DNA from: Vespa crabro
Taxonomy: Eukaryota; Arthropoda; Insecta; Hymenoptera; Vespidae
DNA: 64,000 nucleotides
Assembly: GCF_910589235.1 (NCBI RefSeq)
Contig: NC_060970.1
Location: forward strand, 4,161,987 to 4,225,986
Direction: 5' to 3'
The position numbers and the translations under genes were made by a program. This document shows positions 44,475-55,845 of the stretch, piece by piece. Numbering within the stretch: position 1 is the first letter of the stretch; every line of letters begins with the position of its first letter. The notes under the pieces are model-generated. The model saw nothing but the letters and a program-made list of their open reading frames with translations, was not told where the DNA came from and searched no databases.

Positions 44475-44689
44475 TGTCTTTCTTTCTCCTACGTTGATCG
44501 CACCACAACCACTGACCCAACACATCCCACCACCATTGCCACCAACCAGCATGATCTGAACGCGGTAAGCACAGCGCCAAAATAAAACTAAACGTAACCC
44601 AGTTATTTTCTGTTTGCGCTTTGCCGGCCCGATGATCTCGAGGAGATATGATGCGGACTGCTAAGACGTGTAGAGAGGAGTGGGATGGA

Positions 44690-44725
44690 TTCTCTCTCTC
44701 TCTCTCTCTTTCTCCCTCTTTTTCT
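44690..44725. repeat. (CT)n tract
   Basis: CT tract grading into T-rich pyrimidines. Confidence 0.92.
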
Positions 44726-44898
44726 CGTTGTTAGTGCCGGCACGCGTGTATCATCGTGCATATAAATCAGTCGGCGAGGATCAGATAGGATTTCAGAAAT
44801 ATAAAATACACGGCGATATTAAAAAACAAAAGGAGGCAAGGCCAGGACTGGCCGCGAACGTTCAAGAAGTCCCGGCTGCGACTCTAGAAGGAAAGAAA

Positions 44899-45008
44899 AC
44901 GAAAAAAAAAAAAAAAAATGAAAAAAAAAAAGAAAAGAAAAAATAAATAAATAAAAAGAGAGAAAAAAAGAGAAATATAGAAGGAAAGAAAGAAAGAAAG
45001 AAAAAGAG
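44899..45008. repeat. A/G-rich tract
   Basis: Poly-A with G and T interruptions, then GAAA units. Confidence 0.9.
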
Positions 45009-45067
45009 ATTTGATTGAGGCGGAGATGAAAAAAGTAGGAGGAAGAGAGGTAAGATTGTCGGCATAC

Positions 45068-45069
<2 letters not shown>

Positions 45070-45130
<61 letters not shown>

Positions 45131-45139
45131 AGAGAGAGA
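45070..45139. repeat. (GA)29 microsatellite
   Basis: Perfect GA to 45128, then GACA-interrupted. Another short GA tract lies at about 45255-45272. Confidence 0.97.
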
Positions 45140-45274
45140 GACACTCTCGTGATTAGTGGCCACGATTCTCTTCGCGATTACAACTTGTTTACGCGAATTT
45201 CGGGCTAATTTATACTCGCTCGGTGAAACGACGAAAATTACTGGTTGGTAGGAGAGAAAGAGAGAGAGAGACAC

Positions 45275-45515
45275 CATCATACAGAGAAAAAAAATGAGAG
45301 AAAGAGAGGAGCTATGGTGAGAGGCGAAAAGTAGTTCGATCAGATTCCGAGGGAGGCCGGTTACGTGGAAAGATAGCCGAGATAGGACACGATTTCGTGG
45401 CTAGGTAAAACGGGCTCCTTCGAAAAAACTAATCGAAAGCTTCTGCCGTGAAAGAGGGATACCTAAAAACAATGTACATATATAATATCCTCCTTCTTCT
45501 AAAACGGTAAAGGAT
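45275..45515. other. Unique sequence, no gene recognised
   Basis: Nothing recognisable. Confidence 0.45.
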
Positions 45516-45517
45516 AG

Positions 45518-45575
45518 TATATATATATATATATATATGGTGAAGGTGATAGAGAAAAAGAGAGAGAGAGAGAGA
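45518..45575. repeat. (TA)n and (GA)n tracts
   Basis: TA at 45518-45538 and GA at about 45553-45575. Confidence 0.94.
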
Positions 45576-45579
45576 ACGA

Positions 45580-46100
45580 GATGAGACGAGGTAGAGACCG
45601 AGGAATGGGTAAGGGAGGGAAGGGTTTTGGGTTCGCTAGATGCGAAAGGAAAACGACGACGAAAAGAAACGCGCGAGGATAGAAGAGAGCTTGTGGAAGG
45701 TGGAAGCACTCAATTCATCAAGGAGTCGACGGCACCGTAATTTAAGACTGCTTTTAACTCTTGGGTGTCGCAATTTATGTGAGCTTCTTATAAAAGAATG
45801 GCGCTTTTCTTCTACTTCTCCTAGACACACACCAACAGTATTCCAACTACCACCACTATCACCACCACTACCATCACCACCGTGTTAACTCGAGATATAA
45901 CCATATACGTAACAACCTCCCTTCTCTTTCTTTACCTTACCTTTTGACTCATATCGAAGCAACCCCTGTTTACGGAATAGAGATATACCTTGGGATGCCT
46001 CGGCAATGCTTCGTGAATCTCTCCCCGATATAACGTTTTTCCCAATCCTCGTCCTCTGTTTTTTTTTCTCTTTGTTTTTCTCTTTTTGACTTTTGCCTTC
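45580..46100. other. Unique sequence with imperfect (ACC)n
   Basis: GC-balanced sequence. An imperfect ACC/ATC/ACT triplet tract lies at 45836-45882. No gene is recognised. Confidence 0.5.
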
Positions 46101-46104
46101 TCCT

Positions 46105-46420
46105 TCTATCTTCCTTTTTTTTCTTTTTTTTTCCTTTTTCTCTTTTTTTTTTTTTTTCTTTGGTTATTTTGATATGGAAAATAAACTCGAATATAAATTT
46201 TGTTAATTACAAAACATTTTTTATCACTTAATATGTGACCGAATTTAAATACAATGAATGTGATATAAAAAAAAAAAAAAAACAACAACAACAACAAAAT
46301 AAAAAAAAAAAAAGAGGAAGACAAAAAAGGGCGAAAAAATAAAAACAAGAGCCAGGTGACTTACATGATCATACCGCCAGAAACATGAAATAAAAAAAAT
46401 CGAAAAAGAAAAATAAAAAA
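46105..46420. repeat. T-rich then A-rich tracts
   Basis: Poly-T at about 46111-46160, AT-rich unique DNA, then A-rich tracts at 46266-46350 and 46388-46420. The two halves are roughly complementary. Confidence 0.85.
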
Positions 46421-46474
46421 TGGGAGTATTTATCCAGAGAGCATACAATCTCTCCTCTTCCTCTTCCTCTCACA

Positions 46475-46483
<9 letters not shown>

Positions 46484-46511
<28 letters not shown>
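46484..46511. repeat. (CT)n microsatellite
   Basis: CT tract of about 28 bases. Confidence 0.95.
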
Positions 46512-46514
<3 letters not shown>

Positions 46515-46885
46515 CTCTGCGGTCCTCTTCTCTTTTTTTCGCTTTCCGTTCTGCTCTTTTCGGCCAATTTGCCACATATTAGGCGGGTTATAAATTCGCA
46601 CCGCGTTACAACACACTGCTGGCGTCGTTATTAACGCTCTTCATTTGGTACACCGTTGAGAACCAGTCTTGGCATTCGTTTGGCTTTCTTCGGTATATAT
46701 ACGTTCTTCGTGATTTAAACAAATAGCTCTCTATAGAATGAAATAGTTTTTCGAAACATTAAAAATAATACGATATATCACGAAAACGTGATGAAATACT
46801 CTCAGGATAAATGATATTAAAATCAGAATGAAATGACTCTCGTCGTTCGACGGAGCTTGGATGATGTGAAAAATTGAAGAAAGAA
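46515..46885. other. Unique sequence, no gene recognised
   Basis: GC-balanced to about 46700, AT-rich after. Confidence 0.45.
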
Positions 46886-46886
46886 A

Positions 46887-47000
46887 AAATACAAAAAAAT
46901 ACAAAAAAAAAAAAAAAAAAAAAAAGAAAAAGAAAAAGAAAAAAAAAGAACAGAAGATTAAATACTAAAAGAAGAGAGAGAAAGAGAGGAAAAAAGAGAA
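46887..47000. repeat. A/G-rich tract
   Basis: Poly-A of about 25 bases, then AAAG and GA units. Confidence 0.92.
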
Positions 47001-47297
47001 AAGTCCTACACAAAGTTCGTTCACTGATTTACATTAACTTTTTCAACTCGTCCCTCGACGATATTCTATCTTTGGAAGGATCTGCGTTGTCCTTTACGAT
47101 CCCGTAAAGAATTCCACGATGCATAGAACTTGGCCGGAAAGGCCGATAATTCTGTGGACGAGCTGGACGGACATCAGCGGAAATTAATCGACCGTTATTC
47201 TCCGCTAGTCGTATACAGAGAACGAAACGAGCGGATATATCACCTGAACCTATAATACATGTATCCTATCGTCCTTTCCCTCTTTCGTTTTTCTCTT

Positions 47298-47301
<4 letters not shown>

Positions 47302-47341
<40 letters not shown>

Positions 47342-47357
47342 ATCTCTCTTTCTCTCT
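47302..47357. repeat. (CT)n microsatellite
   Basis: CT perfect at 47302-47339, then interrupted. Confidence 0.96.
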
Positions 47358-47359
47358 CA

Positions 47360-47670
47360 TTCTCCTTCCATGCAGGACAGGTTCGAATAAAGAGAAGATT
47401 CCCTCTTCTCTCGGTAGCCCGTAAGAGGCGGATCTGGATCTCTGGACGTTATCAAATCATCGTTTGTTTACGCCTAATCCCTGAATTAATGATTAGGACA
47501 CCCTCTCCTTCTCCAACTCCTCCTTTTCTCTTCACCATAGCGGCATGATGCGACGGATCTTAAGACTCGCCAGGAACGGAATCGTTGTACCGGGTGTCGT
47601 AAATCGAATCGATACAACAAGATCAGAGTAAAGATCATTTCTATTTTATAGTAATACGATTGGAAAATGA
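47360..47670. other. Unique sequence, no gene recognised
   Basis: GC-balanced unique sequence. Confidence 0.45.
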
Positions 47671-47671
47671 A

Positions 47672-47715
47672 TTTCTTTTTTTTTCTTTTTTTTTCTTTTT
47701 TTTTTTTTTTTTTTT
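47672..47715. repeat. Poly-T tract
   Basis: T-runs with three C interruptions; the last run is about 20 bases. Confidence 0.93.
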
Positions 47716-47892
47716 GAGGATATTGATATTTTTACGATTTATCTTAAAATAATATAATATCAATTGATCCTTAAACGACGATACGTATTAAATCGCCGCA
47801 CGTAAAATGGAACGCAATTTTGTGTGACATGGATAGTCGATATAGAAAAATGAAAAAGTTTTGCGTGAGAAATAAGTGAAAAAGAAAAAGCT

Positions 47893-47990
47893 AAAAAAAA
47901 AAAAAAAAAAAAAAAAGAAGAGAAAAAGGGGAAAACAAAAAAATAGAAAAAGAAAAAGAGGATAAAGGAGGAAAATAAAGTAAAGATAAA
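47893..47990. repeat. Poly-A and A-rich tract
   Basis: About 24 A at 47893-47916, then A/G-rich. Confidence 0.92.
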
Positions 47991-48177
47991 AGGAAATGGT
48001 GATCGACTATGAAACTACGAGAACATTTGCGCGAGAATTCGTCACCCGTTACATCCTTCAAAACTGTATGTAGACTCGGTGGTCGGAATATATCCCCTTA
48101 ATTATCCTGTGTGTGCATTCTGAGTGTGAACTCTCCATTAATCATAGGAGAAGATAGAAGGGTGGAAGGAGGGAGAG

Positions 48178-48227
48178 TAAGAGAGAGAGAGAGAGAGAGA
48201 GTGAAAGAGAAAGAGTGAGAGTGTATA

Positions 48228-48260
<33 letters not shown>

Positions 48261-48261
48261 T
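48178..48261. repeat. (GA)n microsatellite
   Basis: GA tract of about 84 bases with GTGA and GTAT interruptions. Confidence 0.95.
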
Positions 48262-48264
48262 GTA

Positions 48265-48689
48265 GAGGAAGGGAGAACGTGAGACGAAGAGGGAAGGGAG
48301 GGAGCGATGTAGCCCCGTTGCGCTATAGCTCGAACGATTTTAATTCAGACTGGCCGCTCCATATGTATTCCACGGAGCCCACGGGATCATTAGTAACCTT
48401 AGGTGGACACCTCCGAGTCGTTCTTCATTCTCACGATGATGCCACCGTCGCTGCGGAATCCACCGATCTCACCTTCATCATTGGCGAACGAGTACGACGG
48501 AGATCCCTTCGAAAATCCTTCGGGGGATCTAAAAACGGAGTTGATGGCTCTTCTTAATGCAATTTTCCCTTTTGCTTTTCAATTTTCCGATAAACGAACT
48601 TTTAAATAAAGAACGTGAAATCGTTCCTTGTCCTTTCGTATAATCTCGAAATAAGACGAAACGATCGATCCAATTTTATAATATTACTA

Positions 48690-48690
<1 letters not shown>
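48265..48690. other. CpG-rich unique block, no gene recognised
   Basis: GC-balanced block to about 48560. The frames over it have no known similarity. Confidence 0.45.

Positions 48691-48692
<2 letters not shown>

Positions 48693-48725
<33 letters not shown>
48693..48725. repeat. Compound (TA)n(TG)n
   Basis: TA units then about ten TG units. Confidence 0.95.
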
Positions 48726-48795
48726 ATGTATTAATAAAAGCTTGAAAATTCACTTGTAAATTCTGTAAATTGAAATTTTGTTCTAAAAAAAAAAA

Positions 48796-48797
<2 letters not shown>

Positions 48798-48831
<34 letters not shown>
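48798..48831. repeat. (GA)n microsatellite
   Basis: Perfect GA tract of 34 bases following an A-run. Confidence 0.96.
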
Positions 48832-48835
<4 letters not shown>

Positions 48836-48839
48836 AAAT

Positions 48840-49180
48840 TTGCGTGACCACGAGCACGCATCTTCTGATAGGCATTTTCCTAGTGGCACTTTAGAAAGTA
48901 CGGGAAGAACTCGCTTGGGTCTTTTCCCATGTAACGATCGTTTTCATGGGAAATAACGTATAAAATGAATTGGCTATAAAGTCTTGGCAAAACGTGCGTT
49001 AGATGTTCTAACACCCATGCCCGAGTTATTCGTACTTTGGTTTAGAACCGTAACGAACACACGTACGGTATAACTTGACATCCAAGGTTAGGGACGAGTA
49101 TTACGCATCGATCGTATATCAATCTAATCCATATTAAATCCTGATAGAACCGTGCTCGCACGCGGAAGCCTCGAGCTTCC
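48840..49180. other. Unique sequence, no gene recognised
   Basis: GC-balanced unique sequence without recognised features. Confidence 0.45.
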
Positions 49181-49181
49181 T

Positions 49182-49187
49182 TGATAT

Positions 49188-49236
<49 letters not shown>
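49182..49236. repeat. (TA)n microsatellite
   Basis: TA tract with two TAAT phase shifts; strongly self-complementary. A (GTAT)n stretch follows at about 49277-49300. Confidence 0.95.
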
Positions 49237-49239
<3 letters not shown>

Positions 49240-49459
49240 GTATGTATATACACAATGATGTCGCGCGCTCGCGTGTGTATGTATGTATGTATGCATGTAT
49301 ATACAAAAATGATTTGTTTAGCTGCGATAAAGACGCCTAAGATTTTTGTTACATCTCGAATTCACGGACGTTCTTATACGATATTAATTTTTCTCGTCGA
49401 TAATCTCGTAAGAATTTAAAGGATCGCCGATAAATAAAAGTAATAAGTTTCGATCTAAC

Positions 49460-49475
49460 ATAATAATAATAGTAC

Positions 49476-49530
<55 letters not shown>

Positions 49531-49580
49531 AATAAAAATAATATTAATGATAATAATAAAAAAAAGAAAAAGAAAGAAAA
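49460..49580. repeat. (AAT)n triplet repeat and A-rich tail
   Basis: AAT units with GAT variants to 49560, then AAAG units. Confidence 0.95.
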
Positions 49581-49589
49581 GAAAAAAAA

Positions 49590-50420
49590 AATTATCAACG
49601 CTTTACGTCGAGCAAGAAACGACCATAAGAAAATCCCTCATGTAATCCCACTTTTTACACTACGATTGAAATTTTCTAAGGCGATAAACTTGGAAGGGAG
49701 GAAAGAGAACTTCTCCTTCTCCTCCTCCTTCTCCTCCACCATCGCCATCCTATCTCTCACCATATATTCTCCCACCCATTCCCATTCTATCCCTACGTCG
49801 TTCGTCGTCATGCGGGTGGCAAAATTGCAAAGTGCAACGCGCTCCAGATGGACCACACGCGAATGGCCGAGGGCGAAGCTGCCGTCGATACATCCTCGTC
49901 GATATGGACACGCGTTGGCCGACTACACCAGACCTCTCTCGTTCCCTCTCACGTTCCCTCTTCTTTCTCTCGTTCCCTCATCCTCTTTCCTTGGCAATAG
50001 CATGGATCGAGCAGCATGCATCCCTCTGGCACCGCTCGTAAACATACAATGCACGCGGCCGCCGTACGCGATATTATACACGGCGCGTTCACGGCGAGTT
50101 CACGGCACGTTATAACCCGTAACACTATTCAAGACGATATAGGTGCGGGGCTAAACGCACTTCGTGACTTTTGAAAAATTTTGCGATTACGTCGCAGGCA
50201 CGGGGACGTGCCCTCCCTCCTCCTCCGTCTCGCCATGCCACGCCACGTCTCTCACCCCACTATCCCGCCCCCACACGCAAGATTTTCAGGGGTCCAGAGG
50301 TCCGCTTCTACTCATTAGCACGTCCGATCGACCCTTTTGTTTCCGAACAAAATCATCCGTCCTGACCGTCTTGTGTCGGCGAAGATCAAAACAGGTCCTT
50401 TCCAAGAAGACTTCTTCGGG
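49590..50420. other. GC-rich unique region, no gene recognised
   Basis: One of the longest unique GC-rich stretches here (about 49790-50400), CpG-rich. Imperfect CTC triplets lie at 49710-49745. A frame of 149 codons crosses it but resembles nothing known. Confidence 0.5.
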
Positions 50421-50426
50421 AAAAGA

Positions 50427-50531
50427 GAGAAGACGAAGAAGAAGAAGAAAAAAAAAAGGAGAAGAGAAAAAAAAAGGAAAGAAAAAATAGAAGAAGAAAA
50501 AAAAAAAGAAACAAAAGAAAATAAATAAATA
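50427..50531. repeat. A/G-rich (GAA) tract
   Basis: GAA triplets followed by A-rich purines. Confidence 0.92.
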
Positions 50532-50734
50532 TTCCTCCATGTTTTATCTTTCCCTTTTATATACTACTCTCTTTCCTCTTTCCTCCCTTCCTCCCTAGCT
50601 CTATCCACCACTCGCCCTTTCCCTTAAAAAAAGATAACAACCGTAATGGTAATATTGACGATCGATACGCGATCACGTTTATCAAGATCCTCCAAATGGA
50701 AACAACCTACCAATATAATAAAGAAGAGAGATAA

Positions 50735-50735
<1 letters not shown>

Positions 50736-50803
<68 letters not shown>
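50736..50803. repeat. Compound (TA)n(GA)n
   Basis: TA tract to 50772 joins directly to a GA tract. Confidence 0.97.
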
Positions 50804-50804
<1 letters not shown>

Positions 50805-50805
<1 letters not shown>

Positions 50806-51085
50806 CGATACGCTTTGAAAGTTCGCGAGGACGATCAGGAGGCAAGATTTCCACAAGCGAAATCTATATAATCGATTCTGATTGCATTGAAGCCCGGTAG
50901 TGGTGGCGTTGATTGGTGCATTCATAAATATCCATTAGTGGACAATGTCGGTAATGATCGGAGCTGCGGGCTACGCCCTGCCGCGCAAAAGGCCCTTCGG
51001 TAGCCGACTCTTCTTCATCCAGCTAGTCTTTTCCTTCCTTTCGTAGACGAGAAACAAGACTACCGATCGTAGCACGCCATCCGTC
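50805..51085. other. Unique sequence, no gene recognised
   Basis: GC-balanced unique sequence. Confidence 0.45.
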
Positions 51086-51088
51086 TGC

Positions 51089-51163
51089 ATCACCTTCTTT
51101 CTTTTCTCTTTCTTCTCTTTTCTTGTCTCCTTCTTCTCTCTGCCTATCTCTTTTTCTTCTTCT

Positions 51164-51226
<63 letters not shown>
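51089..51226. repeat. Pyrimidine tract ending in (CT)n
   Basis: C/T-rich from 51089; perfect CT at about 51169-51225 (57 bases). Confidence 0.96.
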
Positions 51227-51228
<2 letters not shown>

Positions 51229-51368
51229 CACACGCTGTATCCCGCACTCTTTCTCTTTTTCGACTTATTCGCCTCATTGGAATACCTATTGGATGAACGC
51301 ATTCGATTTCGGAGGCACGATATATCGAATGACCTTCGATCGGAGATGGGCTTAAAGGATGAGCCATG

Positions 51369-51430
51369 GGAGAAGAAGCAAGAGGAAGAGGAGAAGGAGG
51401 AGGAACAGGAGGAGGAAGAGTAGGAGGGAA
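51369..51430. repeat. (GAG)n/(GAA)n purine tract
   Basis: GAG and GAA triplets, mostly purine. Confidence 0.92.
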
Positions 51431-51434
51431 GAAC

Positions 51435-52265
51435 CTCAAGGACACCTTTGAAGAGAAGCCGTCGAGAAACTAATCCTACGTTCGGACTAAACGTAAAACT
51501 TTTGCTCTTTCTCTCTTTCTCTTTCTCTTTCTGTCGATCTAGAATATAAAAAAAAGGAAAAAATAAGAAAAAAGGGAAAGATACGAGGGATCGATCATAG
51601 CCTGCTCGTCTTTCATGACAAGGATTATACGTCAGATCGATTAGCTCTGTTTGTTTCTTCTTCTTCTTCTTCTTCTTTTAATACAGATTAAGATTCTACG
51701 GTTATTAATAAGTTGGAATTTCTCGATAAGATCTCTTTCTATTCTTTATCTTCTCTTTCTCTCTCTTACATAAAACATACATATACACCATACATATACT
51801 TACGCACACGCATGTACACTCTCTCTTTCTTCCTTTCTTTCTTTCTCTTTCTCTTTCTCTCTCGACTCGGAGATTTTGATATTCTTCGTGGTATTATTAT
51901 CAATTTTACGGAGAACAATATTTCCTCTGGATGTAGAGATACTATATCGAATCGCCGATAAGAGATATCGCTAGGGATGATCGCTTACGGGCAAGGTCGA
52001 ATTTACGATCTCTTGCCGATCAGATTTCCACGGTGAAACTGGTTCTATGTTCATTGGTACCAATTAGAAAACTCGTTTTCGTACCTCCTTCTTCATAATC
52101 CGGAATAAGTTGGACGATCGTTTTGTCGATCTTGATCCGTAATTAGTTCCACCAGTGTAGGGGAGTATAGTTGACGTCTATATCGCATCGTCTCGTTAAA
52201 ACTTATTCCCATTTTTACGAGATAAACTCAGTGTCCCTCGTTTGTCGGTTCTTACTTATGCGTAA
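51435..52265. other. Unique sequence with short repeats, no gene recognised
   Basis: Contains (TTC)n at 51655-51678 and TTTC/CT at 51818-51862; otherwise unique. Confidence 0.5.
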
Positions 52266-52267
52266 AA

Positions 52268-52355
52268 AAAGAGAAAGAGAAAGTAAAAAAAAAAAAAAAA
52301 GTCTATGTACATATATACGTATATATCATACAGGTTTCGCTAGAAAATGCCGATA

Positions 52356-52414
<59 letters not shown>
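52268..52414. repeat. A-rich tract and (GA)28 microsatellite
   Basis: A-rich at 52264-52301; perfect GA at 52359-52414. Confidence 0.96.
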
Positions 52415-52417
<3 letters not shown>

Positions 52418-52675
52418 ATTCAAAACGCGTTGCTCGTTCGTTCGTCTATCTTATTAAGTGTTTAAAACGTATCTAGAGAGAAAGAACTCGTTCGCGTGCT
52501 ATTAATTATCCAGATTTAACGGTGTGTCGTTCGTTAGCATTCACCGAGTCTCAGGGTCCTATTACAAATTGGCTTATCTGCATTTTAAACGATTAACGCG
52601 GTAATCAAACGAGAACCGTCGTCATATTCTCCTGCCTTTACACGAATTACCAGAACTTTGCTCGTATTCTGATAA

Positions 52676-52782
52676 GGAAAAAGAAAGAAAGAAAAGAAAA
52701 GAAAAGAAAAGAAAAAGAAAAAGAAAAGGAAAAAAAAGAAAAAAAGAGAAAAGAAGAAAAGAAGAAAATGGAAGGAAAGAAA
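52676..52782. repeat. (GAAAA)n purine tract
   Basis: GAAAG and GAAAA units over about 100 bases. Confidence 0.93.
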
Positions 52783-52982
52783 TGACAATGATAAACCGGA
52801 TAACATTTTTACAAAGATTTATAAAGGAACATATCTATTTCCGATAACTGAACATAAATAATCGTACGATAAATGTAGATCGTGTATAAATCGGTTGGAC
52901 GAACGCTAGAAGGGGATGGGGGTTGAGGGATTTTAAGGTCCGTTAGATGAGAAACCAGTCCCTTTTCCCTTTCGAGATGATT

Positions 52983-53041
52983 TTTCTTTTCTCTCTCTTT
53001 TTTTTTTTCTTTTCTTTTCTTTCTTTCTTTTTTCCTTTTTA
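52983..53041. repeat. T/C-rich tract
   Basis: Purine-free stretch of about 58 bases that could act as a splice-acceptor polypyrimidine tract for sequence downstream. Confidence 0.85.
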
Positions 53042-53050
53042 CCCTACATC

Positions 53051-53191
53051 ATGGCAGCACCATCGCAGCAAACGTCAGTGCCATCGGCATCAGCCTTCAT
53101 CCTGATTTCAACTATCCTTCTCTCTCTTTCTATTCGCGCCAACGCGTATCACGCGTTAACGCTCGAAGATCTAGACGCACACGTACCTTAG
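53051..53191 (+). CDS. Possible small ORF with signal peptide-like N-terminus
   Basis: An ATG at 53051 with G at +4 opens 46 codons ending in TAG. I do not recognise the peptide. A polar start (MAAPSQQTSVPSASA) is followed by a hydrophobic stretch (FILISTILLSLSI) and then RANA before Y33, which fits the A-x-A signal-peptidase rule. A short acidic tail (EDLD) follows. It lies just after a pyrimidine tract, so the segment could instead be a spliced exon using one of the CAG triplets at about 53056-53073. Frames of this length arise often by chance, so this is a weak candidate. Confidence 0.12.
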   Translation: MAAPSQQTSVPSASAFILISTILLSLSIRANAYHALTLEDLDAHVP

Positions 53192-53272
53192 AAATCCCTA
53201 ACAATATAGCCTGTTATACCTGTTGAACGCATAGACAGGTGACACCCTCTGTTCCCTTTATGTTCTTCTCGC

Positions 53273-53322
<50 letters not shown>

Positions 53323-53388
53323 TAGCTCGTATTTTATCGTTCGGAAAGTTTGATTTCTCTTCTTCTTCTTCTTCTTCTTCTTCTTCAT
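53273..53388. repeat. (TA)n and (TTC)n tracts
   Basis: TA at 53273-53318 and TTC at 53359-53388. Confidence 0.95.
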
Positions 53389-53389
53389 C

Positions 53390-53725
53390 TTGTCTATTCT
53401 CTATCCCTATCTCTTTCTCTTTCTCTCTACTCAAACGCAAGGCACAATGCAACGGATACATCGGTTCCACGGTGAAGTCTCTCCCACGCCGATCAGCAGT
53501 CAAGTGAGGTCGGATTACTTTCATAAATTTTCCCCCATCGAGAGACTTGGATCGGGGCGTCGATCGAACAACTCTCCTAGGGTAATCCAAAGTAACTATT
53601 GTTGAATCTCCTCGAGGATCTTTGCTCCTTCTGGCTCGACCAGATCGAGAGAAAAAAAAAAAATCGAAGCAGGAAGTCGAATAAATCGGAGGGTTGAATA
53701 TAGGAAGCGAAAGAAACTCAAGGGT
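53390..53725. other. GC-balanced unique sequence, no gene recognised
   Basis: Unique block; a short A-run at 53652-53663. Confidence 0.45.
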
Positions 53726-53728
53726 TTC

Positions 53729-53792
53729 TTTTTTCTTCTTCTTCTTCTTCTTCTTTCTTTTCTTTCTTTCTTTCTTTTTTTTTCTTTCTTTT
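53729..53792. repeat. (CTT)n/(TTTC)n tract
   Basis: CTT triplets then TTTC units. Confidence 0.93.
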
Positions 53793-53917
53793 TCGTTTAA
53801 CTTAAGACGAGAATAACCTGCTTATGTTAGATTCTTTATTATCTTTATCTTTCATTCTTCGTGGGAATAATGTTTAATAACGAGAGTGGTTGATTCCCCG
53901 ATCAAATATCGTCGATA

Positions 53918-53931
53918 TATATATATATATA

Positions 53932-54005
<74 letters not shown>
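53918..54005. repeat. Compound (TA)n(CA)n(TA)n
   Basis: TA to 53932, CA to about 53962, TA to 54005. Confidence 0.96.
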
Positions 54006-54009
<4 letters not shown>

Positions 54010-54010
<1 letters not shown>

Positions 54011-54350
54011 AAATACGGAATCGAGAGCAGATTCTGTAGAAAATTATTTCTATGGTGGTAAACCTGAAAGATTCCAAGAGATTTAACATAGTTCTCGGGA
54101 TCGAAGTCATGGGGTCTGGTAAAGGTATAAATTAAAATCAATCAAGTCTAGCTTTTCCAAACTTTCTCCAGATTAGCATCACGTCTGCTTGGTTATAATT
54201 TGTGGGTTGACTCCTGCTGAGATACTCACCAAGAGAGCGAGAGGGCAGGGCCCCTAGCTACGTTTCTTCTACTTTAGTTCGAATTCGAAACGTCACGCGT
54301 TGGCTACACCCTCGTCAATATCGATGTACACCCACCCATCGACTACGAAA
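54010..54350. other. Unique sequence, no gene recognised
   Basis: GC-balanced at 54180-54350. Confidence 0.45.
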
Positions 54351-54351
54351 C

Positions 54352-54406
54352 ACCACCATCGTCGTCGTCGTCGTCGTCGTCGTCATCGTCATCGTCATCG
54401 TCATCG
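54352..54406. repeat. (CGT)n/(CAT) triplet repeat
   Basis: CGT triplets, then alternating CGT and CAT. Confidence 0.95.
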
Positions 54407-54409
54407 AGA

Positions 54410-54858
54410 GAGAAACGAAAGGAAACCAGAAAGGAGACCAAATTAAAAATCCTGTCAGAATAATAATACCCATGTTGGACGCTTCTCAGATTTCGTAGAT
54501 CCTTTTGGACCTCGATCATATAAGGATCCAAAAGATTTGCCTGTATTCACGATTAGATTAGCGCGTAAATCTACGATATGCCTGTTATTTATCTGTCTTC
54601 TATATTCGATAAAATTCAAATAAGAATTAACAGGGCTCACTGAATTTGATCCTAAATCAAAAACGAATTATCTCAGACCTCCCTGGAACGATCTTCGAAG
54701 TTTCGATAAGGAGTTTCGCGTTATTACACAGAGCGCGTTGACTTCCGAACTGCGCTGAACTATTATATACTACCGTTACGACGACCGTAAATGCGTATAC
54801 ACTCGAGTGCAATGCGTAATTTACTGCCACCGGTTGAAGCCGTTAGACAGAGACAGAG
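54410..54858. other. Unique sequence, no gene recognised
   Basis: No repeats or coding signal. Confidence 0.5.
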
Positions 54859-54859
54859 A

Positions 54860-54887
54860 AAGAGAAAGAGAGAGAGAGAGAGAGACG
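54860..54887. repeat. (GA)n microsatellite
   Basis: GA tract of about 25 bases. Confidence 0.94.
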
Positions 54888-54973
54888 CGGAGCCACGATT
54901 GGACGCCAATCGTGCGGAAATTACGAGAACTACGACGTTTTGCTGTCTCAAACTCGTGGGAATGGGAATAAAC

Positions 54974-55020
54974 CAAAACCAAAATCAAAATTAAAATCAA
55001 AATTAAAATCAAAATTGAAA
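54974..55020. repeat. (AAAATC/AAAATT)n tandem repeat
   Basis: Alternating AAAATC and AAAATT hexamers, giving a 12-bp period over about 47 bases. Confidence 0.93.
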
Positions 55021-55024
55021 TCTT

Positions 55025-55320
55025 TAAAACGAGTTTCTTCTTTTTCCCCTAACCCTCTTGCGTTTCATCATCAAAATTTCTTTTCCTATATTATCGTAAT
55101 TAATAAATTCAATTGCGATCAATTAATCAAGATCAATAAAAAAAATAAGAATGATTATTTTGAAATAGAATTTATTTCCGATCGATAAAAATATTGCTTT
55201 TAATTCGTTACCGTTCAGTATGCGGATATAATTAAGGTCTCACGAAGCGTTCCGTATGTACGTGGCATGGGCGTAAATAATCAGTAATGATCGGCGTGCG
55301 CGGCCAACGACTGACAAAAA
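55025..55320. other. AT-rich unique sequence, no gene recognised
   Basis: Nothing recognisable. Confidence 0.45.
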
Positions 55321-55325
55321 TCAAG

Positions 55326-55385
55326 GGAGAGAGAGAGAGAGAGAGAAAGAGAAAGAGAGAGAGGGAGACAGAGGGAAGAGAGGAA
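55326..55385. repeat. (GA)n tract
   Basis: GA with GAAA and GGGA interruptions. Confidence 0.94.
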
Positions 55386-55389
55386 AGTG

Positions 55390-55725
55390 ACGTGAACGTC
55401 TGTGCTGGAAGGGTACTGAGAATACGTACTAGTTCGTTCGAGGGTGGGTATGTATAATGATACGGGCGTCGGTATCGGTACGAGAGAATCTCGGCTGGAA
55501 TCTCGAAGAGTACTGTAACATGCCCTTAAGGGACTGCCGTACCTACCACCTCCGGCCTCCCTGTAAGAGTGTAAGTCGAGAAAACCGAAACGTGTCAAAC
55601 ACATTTTCCTTTCACTCCAAGTTTACCTTCAGTTTAGTTATCACGACGATTTCACGAACGATATAATTTCTTTTTAAAATAATATTACACATTTCATGAT
55701 CTTTCAAGTTACCTTTAAGAACGGA
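55390..55725. other. Unique sequence, no gene recognised
   Basis: GC-balanced to about 55570, AT-rich after. Confidence 0.45.
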
Positions 55726-55730
55726 AAAAA

Positions 55731-55738
<8 letters not shown>

Positions 55739-55776
<38 letters not shown>

Positions 55777-55845
55777 ATTATAACAGCATTAAAATGAAAG
55801 AGAGAGATAGAGAAAGAGAGAGAGAAAAAAAAGAAAAGAAAGATT
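55739..55845. repeat. (GA)n microsatellites
   Basis: Perfect at 55739-55773; a second interrupted tract lies at 55797-55845. Confidence 0.95.

Noticed and set aside
44371..44559. 62-codon ATG frame with an Ala/Leu/Ser hydrophobic stretch
   Set aside because: The hydrophobic part is the translation of the adjoining TGC and TC microsatellites.
46155..46175. TCTTTGGTTAT resembling the start of miR-9
   Set aside because: Only 11 bases match, the remainder differs and no hairpin partner lies nearby.
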